This document shows positions 1 through 9,306 of a stretch of DNA of 64,000 nt, piece by piece. Made by a program: the position numbers and the translations under genes. Under the pieces are notes generated by a model. That model did no database searches and was not told the origin of the DNA. It saw only the letters and a list, made by a program, of their open reading frames with translations. The stretch covers positions 34,751 to 98,750 of the forward strand of contig JAZKDW010000003.1 in the NCBI GenBank assembly GCA_040387375.1, written 5' to 3'. Origin of the DNA: JAZKDW01 sp040387375 (GTDB lineage Bacteria > Pseudomonadota > Gammaproteobacteria > Burkholderiales > Burkholderiaceae_D). How positions within the stretch are numbered: position 1 is the stretch's first letter; each line of letters opens with the position of its first letter.

Positions 1-516
1 CTGCCTGAAGTGAGCGCAAATGCATTCACCGAAGATGGCTGGTTTCGCACTGGCGATGTTGGCCAGATCGACAACGGCCAGGTGAAGATCACCGACCGCC
101 TGAAGGACATCATCATTACCTCGGGCGGCAAGAATGTGACACCGTCACTGATCGAAAGCGAACTGAAGTTCAGCTCCTACATTACCGATGCCGTGGTAAT
201 CGGCGACAAGCGCAAATACCTGACCTGCCTGATCATGATCGATCTCGACAACGTGTCCAAGTTCGCGCAGGACCATAACGTCCCGTTCACCGATTACCCT
301 TCCCTGTGCCGGCGCCCGGAAGTGCTGGAACTGATCGAGGGTGAAGTGAAGCGCATCAACAGCAAGTTCGCGCGCGTCGAGCAGATCAAGAAATTCCGCC
401 TGATCGATATTCAGCTGACCGCCGAGGATGATGAACTCACGCCGACCATGAAGCTGAAACGCAGCTTCGTGAACAAGAAATACAAACCGATGATCGAGTC
501 CATGTACGACGAATAG
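1..516 (+). CDS. Long-chain acyl-CoA synthetase / AMP-binding ligase, C-terminal part (5' truncated by window edge)
   Basis: The reading frame is open from base 1, so the gene begins outside the window and only about 171 C-terminal residues are seen. The fragment carries the end of the adenylate-forming core, with GWFRTGDVG followed by the hinge ITDRLKDIIITSGGKNV typical of long-chain fatty acyl-CoA synthetases, and then the small mobile C-terminal domain. The family activates carboxylic acids to acyl-CoA using ATP and CoA. It lies 68 bp upstream of the fused indolepyruvate ferredoxin oxidoreductase on the same strand. This pairing suggests arylacetate or aromatic amino acid catabolism rather than general fatty acid activation, but the substrate cannot be read from the fragment. 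Confidence 0.85.
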   Translation: MPEVSANAFTEDGWFRTGDVGQIDNGQVKITDRLKDIIITSGGKNVTPSLIESELKFSSYITDAVVIGDKRKYLTCLIMIDLDNVSKFAQDHNVPFTDYPSLCRRPEVLELIEGEVKRINSKFARVEQIKKFRLIDIQLTAEDDELTPTMKLKRSFVNKKYKPMIESMYDE

Positions 517-584
517 CCGGACGTGGATCCGGTTGGCGTGCGGAACTTGATGCAGCAATTTACTCTACCGAGAGGGTGCACTGA

Positions 585-3500
585 ATGAATGACATGGTAA
601 AGCCGGAACGGCTGGAAGCGACGCTGGACGACAAGTATACGGTGCAGGAAGGATGGGTTTACATGACCGGCGTCCAGGCGCTGGTGCGCCTCCCGCTGCA
701 ACAGCGTTTCCGCGATGCCGCGGCCGGCCGCAACACTGGCGCGTACATTTCGGGTTACCGCGGTTCCCCGCTGGGCCGCTATGACATGGAGCTGTGGTCC
801 GCGGACAAGCACCTGAAAGCGCAGAACATCGTATTCCGTTCCGGCCTCAACGAAGACCTGGCAGCAACTGCAATCTGGGGATCGCAATACGTGACCGTCT
901 TCCCAGGAGCGAAAGTCGACGGCGTGTTCGGCATCTGGTATGGCAAGGGGCCAGGCGTGGACCGTTCCGGCGATGCGCTGCGTCATGCAAACATGGCCGG
1001 CACGTCGCCGCTGGGCGGCGTGGTCGCGCTTGCCGGCGACGACCACGGGGCCAAGTCCTCGACCGTCACCAATTTTTCCGACCAGATTTTCCACGCGGTC
1101 GGCATTCCGGTGCTGTATCCGTCGAATACGCAGGAATTGCTCGACTACGGCCTGCACGGCATCGCGATGTCGCGTTTCTCCGGTTGCTGGGTCGGGATGA
1201 AAGTAGTGACCGATGTGGTCGAGGGCGGCGGTTCGGTGTACGTGGCCCCGGATTCTCCGAAGATCGAGATACCGGTCGATTTCGACATGCCGCCCGGCGG
1301 CCTGAACACGCGCCCGATCGACATGGCGCCGGGTCAGGAGGACCGGCTGTACCATCACAAGCTGTATGCCGCGCTGGCCTATGCGCGTGCAAACCGGCTC
1401 AACGATATCACCCTTGACAGCCCGAACGCGCGACTAGGCATCCTCTCGGCCGGCAAGGCTTACCAGGACGCAGTGCATGCGCTGTCCGCACTCGACATCA
1501 CCGAGGAGCGCGCGCAGGAACTGGGCATACGCGTGCTCAAGATCGGCATGACCTGGCCGCTCGACCCCGAAGTCGTGCGCGCGTTCGCACAGGGACTGGA
1601 CACGATCGTGGTGGTGGAGGAAAAGCGGCCGATACTGGAAGACCAGGTCCGCGCCATCCTGTATGGGACCGCAATGGCGCCGGCCATCGTCGGCAAATTT
1701 GCTGGCAGCTACACATTCGACGCAAAACGCGCCGATGTCGCCTTCCCGAATTCAGGCGAGACCAGTCCGGCCATCGTCGCCCGCGTACTTGCCTCGGTGA
1801 TGGCGAAAGTGCTGCCGCAATACGCGGTTATACAGGCCGCCAGCACGTCGCCGGTGATCGTCCAGGCCGCACGACCGGGAGCGCCGAGCCCGGCGAGGCC
1901 GCCAAACTTCTGTTCCGGCTGTCCGCACAATCGTTCCACCAAGCTGCCGGAAGGCAGCCGCGCGCTGGCCGGCATCGGTTGTCACAGCATGGCCTTGCTG
2001 ATCGATCCCACTACAACCACAACGTTCGCCCACATGGGCGCGGAGGGCATGCTCTGGCTGGGTCAGCAGCCGTTCACGACGGAAAAGCATGTATTCGCCA
2101 ACCTGGGCGACGGCACCTATGCACATTCCGGCTTCCTTGCGGTACGCCAGGCCATCGCTGCCCATGTGCCGATCACCTACAAGATTCTGTTCAACGGTTT
2201 TGTATCGATGACCGGTGGCCAGGCGGTCGAAGGTGAGATCAGCGTGATGACCGTGCTGCAGGAACTGTACGCTGAAGGGGTGCGGAAAATGGCGCTGGTC
2301 ACCGACGACGTGGAGAAATACGCGGGCGTCGCGCTGCCGCCCGGCACGCAGCTGCTGCACCGGACGAAAATGGACCAGGTACAACGTGAATTCCGCGAGT
2401 ATACCGATGTGTCGATCATCGTCTACGAGCAGCCATGCGCCACCGAGCGGCGCCGGTTGCGCAAGCGCGGCAAGTGGAAAGACCCCTCGCAGCGCACGTT
2501 CATCAACAGCGCGGTGTGCGAAGGTTGCGGCGATTGCAGCAAGGCGTCGAATTGCATGTCGGTCGAGCCGCTGGAAACCGATTTCGGCCGCAAGCGCACC
2601 ATCAACCAGGCCAGCTGCAACAAGGATTTTTCCTGTATCGAGGGCTTTTGTCCGAGCTTCGTGACAGTGATCGGCGGCGCGCTGCGTTCGGCGGACAAGA
2701 CTGACAAGGCCGGACCGAGCGTGCATGATCTGGCGCAATCGCTGGGATTGAAAGAGCCGGTTTTGCCGAAAACGAACGGCGCGTTCAATATCCTGATCGC
2801 CGGTATTGGCGGCACCGGCGTCGTCACCATCGGCCAGACGCTGGCTGTGGCGGCCCATATCGATGGGCTGGTTGCATCGAATCTCGATATTACCGGACTG
2901 GCGCAAAAATACGGCGCGGTGCATTCTCATGTACGGATCGCAACCCGCTCCGCGGATTTGCATGCGACCCGCATTGCCGCCGGCGAGGCCGATACCCTGA
3001 TCGGCTGTGACCTGATCGTATCAAGTTCCGACGAAACCATGTCGAAGCTGAATCCGGCACGCAGCCGCGGCGTAATCTGTTCGGACCTGATTCCGACCGC
3101 TGAATTTACCCGCAATGCGGACTGGTCGGTCGATGTCGATGCGCTGTCGGCCAGGCTTGGCACTGCGCTCGGCGGTAACGGCCTGTTTGTCGAAGGGCTG
3201 CGCATCGCGCTGGGCTTGATGGGCGATCCGATCGCCGCCAACATGATGGCCTTGGGTGCGGCATGGCAGCTTGGCCAGATTCCGCTATCGCTGCAGGCAA
3301 TCGAATGTGCAATCGAACTCAACGGCGTGGCAGTGGAAGCCAGCAAGAAAGCACTCTTGTGGGGCCGGCTGGCGGCGCACGATCTGGCGGCAGTCGAACG
3401 CCGGGCCGCGCAGGCCGGCAGCAAGGTAGTTTCATTCGCCCAGCGCAGCCCCAAAACGCTGGAGCAGATCATTGCCCAACGGGTCGGGTATCTGATCGAA

Positions 3501-4124
3501 TACCAGAATGCCGCCTATGCGCAGCGTTATCTGGCGATGGTCGAGCGCGCCCGCGACGCTGAGAATTCCCTCACGCTGGAACCGGCGCAGAAGGGACGCC
3601 TGGTGAAAGCGGTAGCCCAGTATTATTTCAAGATGCTGGCCATCAAGGATGAGTTCGAAGTTGCCCGCCTGTACAGCCGCCCCGAGTTCATGCAGGAGCT
3701 GAAGCAAACTTTCAGCGGTGATTTCAAGCTGCACTTCCACATTGGAGGCTGGCCGTTCGGCAAGGCGGGCTCTGACACTGAGAAGCCATCCAAGCGCGAG
3801 GTCGGCCCCTGGCTGCTGAACGCATTCCGCCTCATGGCGAAACTGCGCTTTGTACGAGGTACCATCCTCGACCCGTTCCGCGGCACCAAGGAGCGCAGGA
3901 TGCATCTCGGCATGCTGGCGCAATACGAGCAAGACCTCAACGCAATGCTGACGGCGCTACGCGGCGACAACCACGACACTGCGGTAAAAATCGCAGTGCT
4001 GCCTGAAAAAATACGCGGTTATGGCCATGTGCGTGAAGCACATGCTGAAACCGCGGCCGGCGAGCGCAAGGAACTGCTGGCGCAACTGGCACGCAGGATT
4101 GAGGAGCCGGAAACCGTGAACTGA
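585..4124 (+). CDS. Indolepyruvate ferredoxin oxidoreductase, fused alpha/beta/gamma-type (IorAB-like)
   Basis: A protein of 1179 residues of the fused 2-oxoacid:acceptor oxidoreductase family, which oxidatively decarboxylates arylpyruvates (from Trp, Phe, Tyr) to aryl-acetyl-CoA with thiamine diphosphate. In order: an N-terminal pyrimidine-binding domain, a thiamine-diphosphate region starting near residue 441 (FCSGCPHNRST) with GDGTY near 508, a cysteine-rich iron-sulfur segment near 644 (VCEGCGDCSKASNC), and a C-terminal gamma domain from about 735 with GIGGTGVVT. The start ATG has a GAGAGGG-type ribosome site upstream. The length fits the long fused bacterial form rather than the separate archaeal IorA and IorB. 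The upstream acyl-CoA ligase gene supports a role in aromatic amino acid breakdown. Confidence 0.9.
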   Translation: MNDMVKPERLEATLDDKYTVQEGWVYMTGVQALVRLPLQQRFRDAAAGRNTGAYISGYRGSPLGRYDMELWSADKHLKAQNIVFRSGLNEDLAATAIWGSQYVTVFPGAKVDGVFGIWYGKGPGVDRSGDALRHANMAGTSPLGGVVALAGDDHGAKSSTVTNFSDQIFHAVGIPVLYPSNTQELLDYGLHGIAMSRFSGCWVGMKVVTDVVEGGGSVYVAPDSPKIEIPVDFDMPPGGLNTRPIDMAPGQEDRLYHHKLYAALAYARANRLNDITLDSPNARLGILSAGKAYQDAVHALSALDITEERAQELGIRVLKIGMTWPLDPEVVRAFAQGLDTIVVVEEKRPILEDQVRAILYGTAMAPAIVGKFAGSYTFDAKRADVAFPNSGETSPAIVARVLASVMAKVLPQYAVIQAASTSPVIVQAARPGAPSPARPPNFCSGCPHNRSTKLPEGSRALAGIGCHSMALLIDPTTTTTFAHMGAEGMLWLGQQPFTTEKHVFANLGDGTYAHSGFLAVRQAIAAHVPITYKILFNGFVSMTGGQAVEGEISVMTVLQELYAEGVRKMALVTDDVEKYAGVALPPGTQLLHRTKMDQVQREFREYTDVSIIVYEQPCATERRRLRKRGKWKDPSQRTFINSAVCEGCGDCSKASNCMSVEPLETDFGRKRTINQASCNKDFSCIEGFCPSFVTVIGGALRSADKTDKAGPSVHDLAQSLGLKEPVLPKTNGAFNILIAGIGGTGVVTIGQTLAVAAHIDGLVASNLDITGLAQKYGAVHSHVRIATRSADLHATRIAAGEADTLIGCDLIVSSSDETMSKLNPARSRGVICSDLIPTAEFTRNADWSVDVDALSARLGTALGGNGLFVEGLRIALGLMGDPIAANMMALGAAWQLGQIPLSLQAIECAIELNGVAVEASKKALLWGRLAAHDLAAVERRAAQAGSKVVSFAQRSPKTLEQIIAQRVGYLIEYQNAAYAQRYLAMVERARDAENSLTLEPAQKGRLVKAVAQYYFKMLAIKDEFEVARLYSRPEFMQELKQTFSGDFKLHFHIGGWPFGKAGSDTEKPSKREVGPWLLNAFRLMAKLRFVRGTILDPFRGTKERRMHLGMLAQYEQDLNAMLTALRGDNHDTAVKIAVLPEKIRGYGHVREAHAETAAGERKELLAQLARRIEEPETVN

Positions 4125-4461
4125 TCGGAGCAAGGACCTTATGCCGTCGCGGTGCAGGCTGGAAAGAAGAAGTCCCTTCCAGCGCATCGTGCGTTGAACA
4201 ATCACATGCGGCATAACGTTTTATGGAAACTTTGAATGAGGTGGGGTTGGATTAACGAAATACTGCCAATATCAGACTTGCGCCAACCCATGATGGCGAT
4301 GAAAACGCACGAAGAACGCGCAGCGATGGTCAAATAAAAGCATGACCCGGCAGATTATGGGCGAGTACCTGGCGATGATTTGCGATATATGACACGAAGG
4401 TAAATCGGGGCCATGACCGGCCCGGCAATTCTTGTACTTCTCTCTCCCGTTCAACGGAGAA
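4125..4461. other. Intergenic gap between iorAB and copA
   Basis: A 337-bp stretch without a convincing gene. I see no clear intrinsic terminator and no recognisable CueR-type dyad ahead of the copper ATPase. The promoter of the ATPase is expected here but could not be placed. Confidence 0.4.
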
Positions 4462-6828
4462 ATGATGAAAGACAACGAAAATTCCCCTCCGACCCTGCAT
4501 GGCGGAACCAGCGCTCACGCGCACGCACACCACACCGTCAACGATTCCACCAGGCCCTTTACCGACCCGGTCTGCGGCATGAAGGTCGCGGCCAATCCGG
4601 CAAGAAAAATCGAACACGCCGGCACGGACTTCTATTTTTGCAGTACCCGTTGCATGGACAAGTTCCGCGCCAATCCAGAACAGTATCTGACACCAAAAGA
4701 ATCGGCGCCGGCGCAACACGCGCCTGAAGGCACGATTTACACCTGCCCGATGCACCCCGAAATCCGACAGCCGGCACCTGGCAGCTGCCCCATCTGCGGC
4801 ATGGCTCTGGAGCCGCTCATGCCGGCGCTCGATGAGGAAGAGAACCCTGAATTGGCCGACTTCCGGCGGCGTTTCTGGTGGACCCTGCCATTGACCGTTG
4901 CCGTCACACTGATCGCAATGGCCGCGCACCAGTTTGTCCCCGGAGGCATTCCCTACCAAAACCTGATTGAACTGGCGCTCAGCGCGCCGGTCGTGCTGTG
5001 GGCTGGGTGGCCTTTCCTGGTGCGCGGCATCCGGTCGATCAGGCTGCGCAGCCCCAACATGTGGACACTGATAGCAATCGGGGTCTCGGCCGCTTTCTGG
5101 TACAGCGTCGTGGCAACATTCGCGCCTGCCCTGTTTCCGCCGTCCTTCAGGGCGCATGGCAGGGTTGGCGTCTATTATGAAGCGGCGGCTGTCATCGTTT
5201 CACTCACCTTGCTGGGCCAGATACTCGAATTGCGCGCCCGCTCGCAGACTTCAGCGGCCATCAAATCGCTGCTCGGACTCGCTCCCAAAACCGCTCGCCG
5301 CATCCGCGAGGATGGCACTGAAGAAGATGTGCCGCTGACGCATGTTCATGTGGGTGACCTTCTGCGTGTACGGCCGGGCGAGAAAGTGCCCGTCGACGGC
5401 ATCGTTGTAGAGGGCGAAAGCGCGGTCGACGAGTCCATGCTGACGGGTGAGCCGATTCCTGTTACCAAGCGGCCCGGCGACAAGGTGGTTGGCGCCACGC
5501 TGAATGCCAGCGGCAGTCTGGTCATGCGCTCGGAAAAGGTCGGTTCGCAAACCATGCTGGCGCAAATCGTGCAGATGGTGGCCCTGGCGCAGCGCTCACG
5601 AGCACCGATGCAGCGCCTCGCCGATGTGGTGGCCGGTTACTTTGTTGTCATCGTCGTCAGTATTGCAGTGCTGACGCTCATCATATGGGGACTGTTCGGC
5701 CCCGAACCCAGCTGGGTATTTGGCTTCGTCAATGCGGTCGCGGTTCTCATCATTGCCTGTCCGTGCGCTTTGGGGCTGGCAACACCAATGTCCATCATGG
5801 CGGCGACCGGCCGCGCCGCGACGCAGGGAATCCTGTTTCGCGATGCGGCCGCCATCGAGGATCTCCGCAAAGTCGATGTGCTCATCGTGGACAAGACCGG
5901 CACGCTCACCCTGGGCAAGCCTGCATTCGACCGCGTGATTCCCGCGCCCGGCTTCAGTGACGACGACGTCTTGCGCACGGCGGCCAGTATCGACCAGGGC
6001 AGCGAGCACCCCCTGGCCGAAGCCATCGTCTCGGAAGCGCGCCGGCGCGGTCTCAGCCTGCACAAGCCGGAATCGTTTGAATCCGCCAGTGGCATCGGCG
6101 TCCGGGGGGTGGTCCACGGACACCACATCGCACTCGGAAATACCGCATTGATGGAAACTGAAAAAGTCGATTGGACAGGATTGTCAAAAGCGGCGGAGTC
6201 CTTGCGCGAAGAAGGCGCCAGCGTCATGTATCTGGCTGCGGATGGCCAGCTGATGGGGCTGATTGCCGTCTCGGACCCGATCAAGGAAACAACCCGGGAA
6301 GCGCTGGAGTCGCTCAAGGCCACTGGCCTCAGAGTGGTGATGGCAACCGGCGACGGATTGACGACAGCCAGGTCGGTTGCCCGCAAACTTGGCATATCGG
6401 AGGTCCATGGAGAGCTCAAGCCGCAGGACAAGCTCGACCTCGTGGAACGCCTTCAGGCCGAAGGCCGGATAGTGGCGATGGCCGGAGATGGCATCAACGA
6501 TGCGCCGGCGCTGGCCAGGTCGAATGTCGGTATTGCCATGGGCACGGGGACGGACGTCGCCATGAACAGTGCGCATGTGACCCTGGTGAAGGGCGACTTG
6601 CGGGGGATCGCGCGGGCACGTGAGCTTTCTGTCGCAACCGTTCGCAACATGCGTCAGAACCTGGCATTTGCCTTTGTCTATAACACCTTGGGCATACCCA
6701 TCGCCGCGGGCCTTCTCTATCCGTTCATGGGGCTACTCCTGTCGCCCATCATTGCGGCGCTTGCGATGAGCCTGAGTTCGGTTTCTGTCATTAGCAATGC
6801 GCTGCGTTTGCGGGGGACGGCGAAATGA
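4462..6828 (+). CDS. copA: Copper-translocating P-type ATPase (P1B family) with YHS and metal-binding N-terminus
   Basis: An integral membrane pump of about 788 residues that exports heavy metal ions, most likely Cu(I), using ATP. The His-rich N-terminus (HAHAHH) is followed by a YHS domain (DPVCGMKV near residue 34) and a heavy-metal-binding domain (YTCPMHPEIRQP near 92, with CPICGM). The core carries the TGEP actuator loop, the ion-binding CPC motif (IACPCALG near 432), phosphorylation motif DKTGT near 476, the HP motif SEHPL near 513 and GDGIND near 674. CPC with this N-terminal arrangement is the copper/silver type. Two adjacent ATGs follow GGAG; the second, at 4465, has the better spacing. 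The frame also opens at a TTG at 4432 that lacks a ribosome site. Confidence 0.92.
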   Translation: MMKDNENSPPTLHGGTSAHAHAHHTVNDSTRPFTDPVCGMKVAANPARKIEHAGTDFYFCSTRCMDKFRANPEQYLTPKESAPAQHAPEGTIYTCPMHPEIRQPAPGSCPICGMALEPLMPALDEEENPELADFRRRFWWTLPLTVAVTLIAMAAHQFVPGGIPYQNLIELALSAPVVLWAGWPFLVRGIRSIRLRSPNMWTLIAIGVSAAFWYSVVATFAPALFPPSFRAHGRVGVYYEAAAVIVSLTLLGQILELRARSQTSAAIKSLLGLAPKTARRIREDGTEEDVPLTHVHVGDLLRVRPGEKVPVDGIVVEGESAVDESMLTGEPIPVTKRPGDKVVGATLNASGSLVMRSEKVGSQTMLAQIVQMVALAQRSRAPMQRLADVVAGYFVVIVVSIAVLTLIIWGLFGPEPSWVFGFVNAVAVLIIACPCALGLATPMSIMAATGRAATQGILFRDAAAIEDLRKVDVLIVDKTGTLTLGKPAFDRVIPAPGFSDDDVLRTAASIDQGSEHPLAEAIVSEARRRGLSLHKPESFESASGIGVRGVVHGHHIALGNTALMETEKVDWTGLSKAAESLREEGASVMYLAADGQLMGLIAVSDPIKETTREALESLKATGLRVVMATGDGLTTARSVARKLGISEVHGELKPQDKLDLVERLQAEGRIVAMAGDGINDAPALARSNVGIAMGTGTDVAMNSAHVTLVKGDLRGIARARELSVATVRNMRQNLAFAFVYNTLGIPIAAGLLYPFMGLLLSPIIAALAMSLSSVSVISNALRLRGTAK

Positions 6829-6892
6829 ATCGGGGTCATGTTTTTGAAACAATGCAGGCCCCTCCATGGTCAACCTGCGTTTGCGCTGGTAC

Positions 6893-8413
6893 TTACCCCA
6901 GCTTGTTGTCGGCAATATGGTAGTGCGGGTCTTCGAACTCGTTCACCTCCACCATGCCCTTGGCACGGTCCAGCAGCTCCAGGCAATCGGGACTCAGATG
7001 GCGCAGGTGCAGTGTTTTCCCGATCTGCTGATAACGGGAAGCCAATGCGTCAATTGCCTCGATGGCGGAATGATCCACCACGCGGGCTTCCCGGAACTCG
7101 ATCACCACATGGTCCGGGTCATCTTTTGGATTGAAAAGCGCCTTGAAATTCGCCGTCGAGGCGAAGAACAGCGATCCCTTGAGGGCATACACTTTCCATC
7201 CCTGATCGTCGATACTGACCTTGGCTTCGATCTGCCTCGCATGCTGCCAGGCAAACACGAGCGCCGCAAACACGACACCGGCAAATACGGCAATTGCCAG
7301 ATCAGTGAGCACCGTGATGATCGTCACGCCGACCACGATGACTGCGTCCTGGCGCGGAATCTTGCGCAAGACTTGCAAGCTGCCCCATTCGAATGTTTTT
7401 TCCGACACCACAAACATCAGGCCGACCAGCGCCGCGAGTGGAATCATTTCGATCCAACGCGACAGGAATAGAATAAACCCAAGCAGAAAGACAGCCGCGA
7501 CGATTCCCGACAAGCGATGGCGTGCACCGTTGTTAATGTTAATCATGCTCTGGCCGATCATCGCGCAGCCCCCCATGGTAGCGAAAAACCCGCCCACTAC
7601 ATTGGCAAGACCTTGCGCCATGGATTCTCGGTTAGGCTTGCCTCGCGTGTCGGTGATGGCATCGATCAGGTTCAGGGTCAACAGCGTTTCGATCAGGCCA
7701 ATGGCAGCCAGAATCAGCGCGTATGGGAAAATGATGTACAGGGTCTCGAGGGTGAAAGGCACTTGGGGGATGTGAAACTGCGGCAGGCTTCCGGCAATGG
7801 ATCCCATATCGCCGACGGTTTTTGTCTCGATGCCAAGTCCGGCGACGAGGCCTACAACAATCAGGATGGCGGCCAGGGAAGACGGAATTGCTGTCGTCAG
7901 CCTGGGCAGGAGATAGATGATGGCCATCGTGAGAGCAGTCAACCCCAGCATCACATAGAGGGCTTGCCCGCTCATCCAGGATGCGGCGCCATCCGGTCCC
8001 AGGACTTTAAAGTGGCCGAACTGGGCAATGAAAATCACAATGGCGAGCCCGTTTACGAAACCGAGCATCACGGGATGGGGCACCATACGGATAAATTTGC
8101 CCAGCTTGAACGCCGCGAACAGTAACTGAAGCAGACCCATCAATACGACAGTGGCAAACAGGTATTCGACGCCGTGGCGAATGACCAGGCTAACCATGAC
8201 AACCGCCAGCGCGCCGGTGGCACCGGAAATCATTCCGGGACGGCCGCCAAGCGCAGCGGTAACAAGACAAACGATAAAGGCTGCATACAGGCCGGTCAAG
8301 GGACTGACATGGGCGACCAGGGCGAAGGCAATCGCTTCCGGCACCAAAGCCAGGGAAACGGTCAGGCCGCTCAGAACATTCGTTCTGAGTTCGGCGGGTT
8401 TGAGATTGAACAT
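6893..8413 (-). CDS. SulP-family inorganic anion transporter with C-terminal STAS domain
   Basis: A 506-residue inner-membrane transporter of the SulP (SLC26) family. The N-terminal two thirds are strongly hydrophobic and start with the family region LSGLTVSLALVPEAIAFALV; the GGRPGMISGATGA segment is also typical. The last 110 residues or so form a short cytoplasmic STAS domain. Members carry sulfate, bicarbonate or other anions, and the substrate is not decidable from sequence alone. The ATG is preceded by ATGGAG on the minus strand. It converges on copA with 64 bp between the stops and no clear terminator. Confidence 0.9.
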   Translation of the reverse strand: MFNLKPAELRTNVLSGLTVSLALVPEAIAFALVAHVSPLTGLYAAFIVCLVTAALGGRPGMISGATGALAVVMVSLVIRHGVEYLFATVVLMGLLQLLFAAFKLGKFIRMVPHPVMLGFVNGLAIVIFIAQFGHFKVLGPDGAASWMSGQALYVMLGLTALTMAIIYLLPRLTTAIPSSLAAILIVVGLVAGLGIETKTVGDMGSIAGSLPQFHIPQVPFTLETLYIIFPYALILAAIGLIETLLTLNLIDAITDTRGKPNRESMAQGLANVVGGFFATMGGCAMIGQSMININNGARHRLSGIVAAVFLLGFILFLSRWIEMIPLAALVGLMFVVSEKTFEWGSLQVLRKIPRQDAVIVVGVTIITVLTDLAIAVFAGVVFAALVFAWQHARQIEAKVSIDDQGWKVYALKGSLFFASTANFKALFNPKDDPDHVVIEFREARVVDHSAIEAIDALASRYQQIGKTLHLRHLSPDCLELLDRAKGMVEVNEFEDPHYHIADNKLG

Positions 8414-8677
8414 AAATACTCCATCGGCAGCGAGTTGACCTCGCTGCGTGCTGTAAGAAACGGGCTCACTTCAGGAAATGCGGCAGCTGTCCGCCAATGC
8501 GGAATTCACAAGGCAGTAGCACGCGGGAGAACTGGGAACGTTTAAGAAGCTACATCGGAAAAAGATAGTGAGACCAAATGATATGGGCAAGATTATCTCA
8601 CGGCAGTCGGTTCGCAAAAGCGACAAGGTGACTTGCCCGACGGCCCCCTGTAATTCACTACTCTAAATGACCGCTTT
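8414..8677. other. Intergenic region upstream of sulP
   Basis: This 264-bp stretch lies between the sulP start and the left inverted repeat of the MITE-like element. It should contain the sulP promoter, but no convincing -35/-10 pair or operator was recognised. Confidence 0.4.
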
Positions 8678-8898
8678 GGGTCTATTCTGTTGAAAAAGTC
8701 CGGCGGCAATTATTTGGCGGGCTCCGACTAGCTAAATCCGTGCTCCTGGAACAGAAATTCAAAGCAAAATGGCTCAACTGATTCGCTAATTAAATCGATG
8801 ACCCGCATTTCTTCAGCCTTGATTCATTTGGCATATCAATACAGGTCAATAATGGCCTAATGAGTCTTTCTGACGGACTTTTTCAACAGAATAGACCC
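8678..8898. mobile_element. MITE-like element with perfect 25-bp terminal inverted repeats
   Basis: The segment begins with a 25-bp sequence (8678-8702, GGGTCTATTCTG...) whose exact reverse complement closes it at 8874-8898. Total length is 221 bp and the 171-bp interior has no long reading frame. Read outward, the ends encode a peptide such as DFFNRID, which resembles the C-termini of transposases whose terminal repeats overlap the gene end (IS1182/IS5-like; inference). This suggests a non-autonomous derivative or internal-deletion remnant of an insertion sequence. No clear direct target duplication is visible; the flanks are themselves weakly symmetrical (GCTT/AAGC). Confidence 0.7.
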
Positions 8899-8919
8899 TA
8901 AGCTGGACTTTATCCATTC
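8898..8919 (+). repeat. 22-bp repeat motif, copy 1 (inverted relative to copies 2 and 3)
   Basis: The sequence CTAAGCTGGACTTTATCCAT continuing to 8919 matches the reverse complement of 9285-9306 at 20 of 22 positions. It abuts the right end of the MITE-like element. Confidence 0.55.
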
Positions 8920-9104
8920 AGCTCGCATGGCAAAGCGAATCGATGATGCGATCCACCAAAGGGCATGGAATTTTGGTCATGTCGGATCGATTCTGCGAAG
9001 GTGAACAATATTCATGGCCAGTCCGGTTTGCGTTGAGTCATCGCATCCAGAATGGATAAATCGAGCCTGGAGGATATCGGCGTGCTCCTCTTCCGAGGGG
9101 GTTA
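8920..9104. other. Non-coding accessory stretch
   Basis: Between the first 22-bp repeat and the palindromic repeat pair there is no supported gene. A further degenerate copy of the same motif (GAATGGATAAATCGAGC) lies at about 9050-9066. Confidence 0.4.
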
Positions 9105-9190
9105 TGGATTCCCTCTTGCGAGGGAATGACGGTGGCTGGATGGGAGATCGACCCAATTACTACCGTCGTTCCCTCGCAAGAGGGAACCCA
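9105..9190. repeat. Paired palindromic REP-like repeat
   Basis: Two 29-bp arms, 9105-9133 and 9162-9190, are inverted copies matching at 27 of 29 positions, separated by 28 bp. Each arm contains an internal palindrome, TTCCCTCTTGCGAGGGAA. The pattern recalls the abundant short extragenic repeats of Betaproteobacteria built on a GTCATTCCC-type arm. No coding function is evident. Confidence 0.65.
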
Positions 9191-9284
9191 GACTGAGCTT
9201 GCATCACGATGTCTTCCTGCCAATCCCACCAGGCTTGACCTCGATAACAGTTCCTGCGAGTTCGGCGAGAGTTGCAGTATTCAG

Positions 9285-9306
9285 GAATGGATAAAGTCGA
9301 GCTAAG
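9285..9306 (-). repeat. 22-bp repeat motif, copy 3
   Basis: GAATGGATAAAGTCGAGCTA continuing to 9306 is the inverted partner of 8898-8919 (20 of 22 matches). The two copies bracket about 365 bp that include the REP-like pair and could mark the ends of a decayed element. Confidence 0.5.
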
